In this document: in pieces, positions 4,889 to 5,282 of the stretch
Numbering within the stretch: the stretch's first letter is position 1
Layout of the letters: the number at the start of each line of letters is the position of its first letter
Assembly (NCBI GenBank): GCA_964487155.1
Contig: CAZAQB010000203.1
Location: 1 to 5,282 of the forward strand
Length of the DNA: 5,282 nt
Direction: 5' to 3'
Source: CAZAQB01 sp964487155
GTDB lineage: Bacteria; Pseudomonadota; Gammaproteobacteria; Nitrococcales; Nitrococcaceae
Position numbers and translations under genes: made by a program
The notes under the pieces: model-generated
Told to the model about the DNA's origin: nothing
What the model saw: the letters and a program-made list of their open reading frames with translations, nothing else
The model's database searches: none

Positions 4889-5241
4889 TCGACCCGGCCT
4901 GGCTGCGGCGGGGGGCGGTGGCCGCCTACCTGGGGCTGGTGGCACTGCTCATGGCCCGCCTCACCGTCCTGTACCCGCCGCCACCGCAACTGCGCTCGGT
5001 GCTGCTCGTCGTATTTCTGCTACCACTGATGCTGGCGCTGCGGGGCGTGCTGCATGGCCGGCGCTATACCCTGGCCTGGAGCGCCATGCTGGTGCTGGCC
5101 TACTTCCTCCACGGCGCGGCCGGGATCGCGGCGCCCTGGCCCGAGAGCCTGCCGGCCCTGGTTCAGGCCCTGCTGGCCGCCGGCTACGCAGTGCTGGTGA
5201 CCTGGTATCTGCGGGCAAGCCGGGATGCGACTGAGGACTGA
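4885..5241 (+). CDS. DUF2069 integral membrane protein
   Basis: A 118-residue inner-membrane protein with four predicted membrane segments at about residues 11-29, 38-56, 62-82 and 89-109. The segment GRRYTLAWSAMLVLAYFLHG (58-77), with the Tyr-Trp-Tyr-His-Gly pattern, and the preceding FLLPLMLALRG are characteristic of DUF2069 proteins, which often lie next to wrbA in gammaproteobacteria. Function unknown. The GTG start overlaps the wrbA stop by four bases (GTGA) with no obvious ribosome site, which suggests translational coupling. The next Met would delete the first membrane segment. The last codons (Thr-Glu-Asp) and the TGA stop lie inside the heptamer array that begins at 5229, so the native C-terminus may have been replaced or trimmed when the repeat formed; the membrane core is intact. 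Confidence 0.85.
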   Translation: MIDPAWLRRGAVAAYLGLVALLMARLTVLYPPPPQLRSVLLVVFLLPLMLALRGVLHGRRYTLAWSAMLVLAYFLHGAAGIAAPWPESLPALVQALLAAGYAVLVTWYLRASRDATED

Positions 5242-5282
5242 GGACTGAGGACTGAGGACTGAGGACTGAGGACTGAGGACTG
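5229..5282 (+). repeat. Perfect GACTGAG heptamer tandem repeat, cut by the window end
   Basis: Seven full copies plus five bases of the unit GACTGAG run without a mismatch to the last base, so the real length is unknown. The array begins 10 nt before the DUF2069 stop codon and encodes its last residues and stop. Because 7 is not a multiple of 3, every plus-strand frame meets a TGA each 21 nt, while all three minus-strand frames are open (encoding repeated LSPQSSV). Heptamer arrays of this kind are known in a range of environmental bacteria, but the origin of this one cannot be told from the window. Confidence 0.95.

Noticed and set aside
3728..4945. Minus-strand open frame of 405 codons reaching across wrbA
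   Set aside because: Only its last 106 codons, the lipoprotein, are real; the upstream part is antisense to wrbA and low in complexity.

Overview
This is a GC-rich window (by eye close to 70% G+C over most of its length) of ordinary bacterial chromosome with dense, short operons. The gene content fits a gammaproteobacterium: a TrmH very like the enterobacterial enzyme, a WrbA-type quinone oxidoreductase followed by a DUF2069 membrane protein, and small c4-like cytochromes c. The GC content and cytochromes suggest a respiratory lineage such as the Ectothiorhodospiraceae, but that placement is inference; no rRNA or other marker is present.

Layout. Positions 1-60 are relatively AT-rich and carry no gene. 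Positions 93-201 hold two inverted, GTAG-headed hairpins. trmH (236-901, minus) is divergent from an atypical SDR/YeeZ-like gene (1035-1904, plus). The convergent gap 1905-2112 holds three more GTAG-headed palindromes, two of them an inverted pair that reads like the classical enterobacterial REP/BIME. A minus-strand block then runs from about 4048 down to 2113: DUF4398 lipoprotein, acylphosphatase, a 241-bp gap, two tandem mono-heme cytochromes c, and a short CbiX/SirB-type chelatase. A 228-bp divergent spacer with candidate promoters both ways precedes wrbA and the overlapping DUF2069 gene (4277-5241, plus). The window ends in a perfect 7-bp tandem repeat that starts inside the DUF2069 gene and supplies its stop codon.

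Working together. The two cytochromes and the chelatase are spaced 17 and 10 nt apart and are probably one transcript, pairing periplasmic electron carriers with metal insertion into a tetrapyrrole. wrbA and the DUF2069 gene share a GTGA overlap and are probably translationally coupled. The rest looks like housekeeping genes.

I found no phage, CRISPR, toxin or defence genes, and no convincing new multi-gene system. The most distinctive content is the repetitive DNA: five GTAG-headed palindromes of about three sequence types with related loops, plus the heptamer array that fixes a gene end and has a partial copy at the end of the SDR gene.
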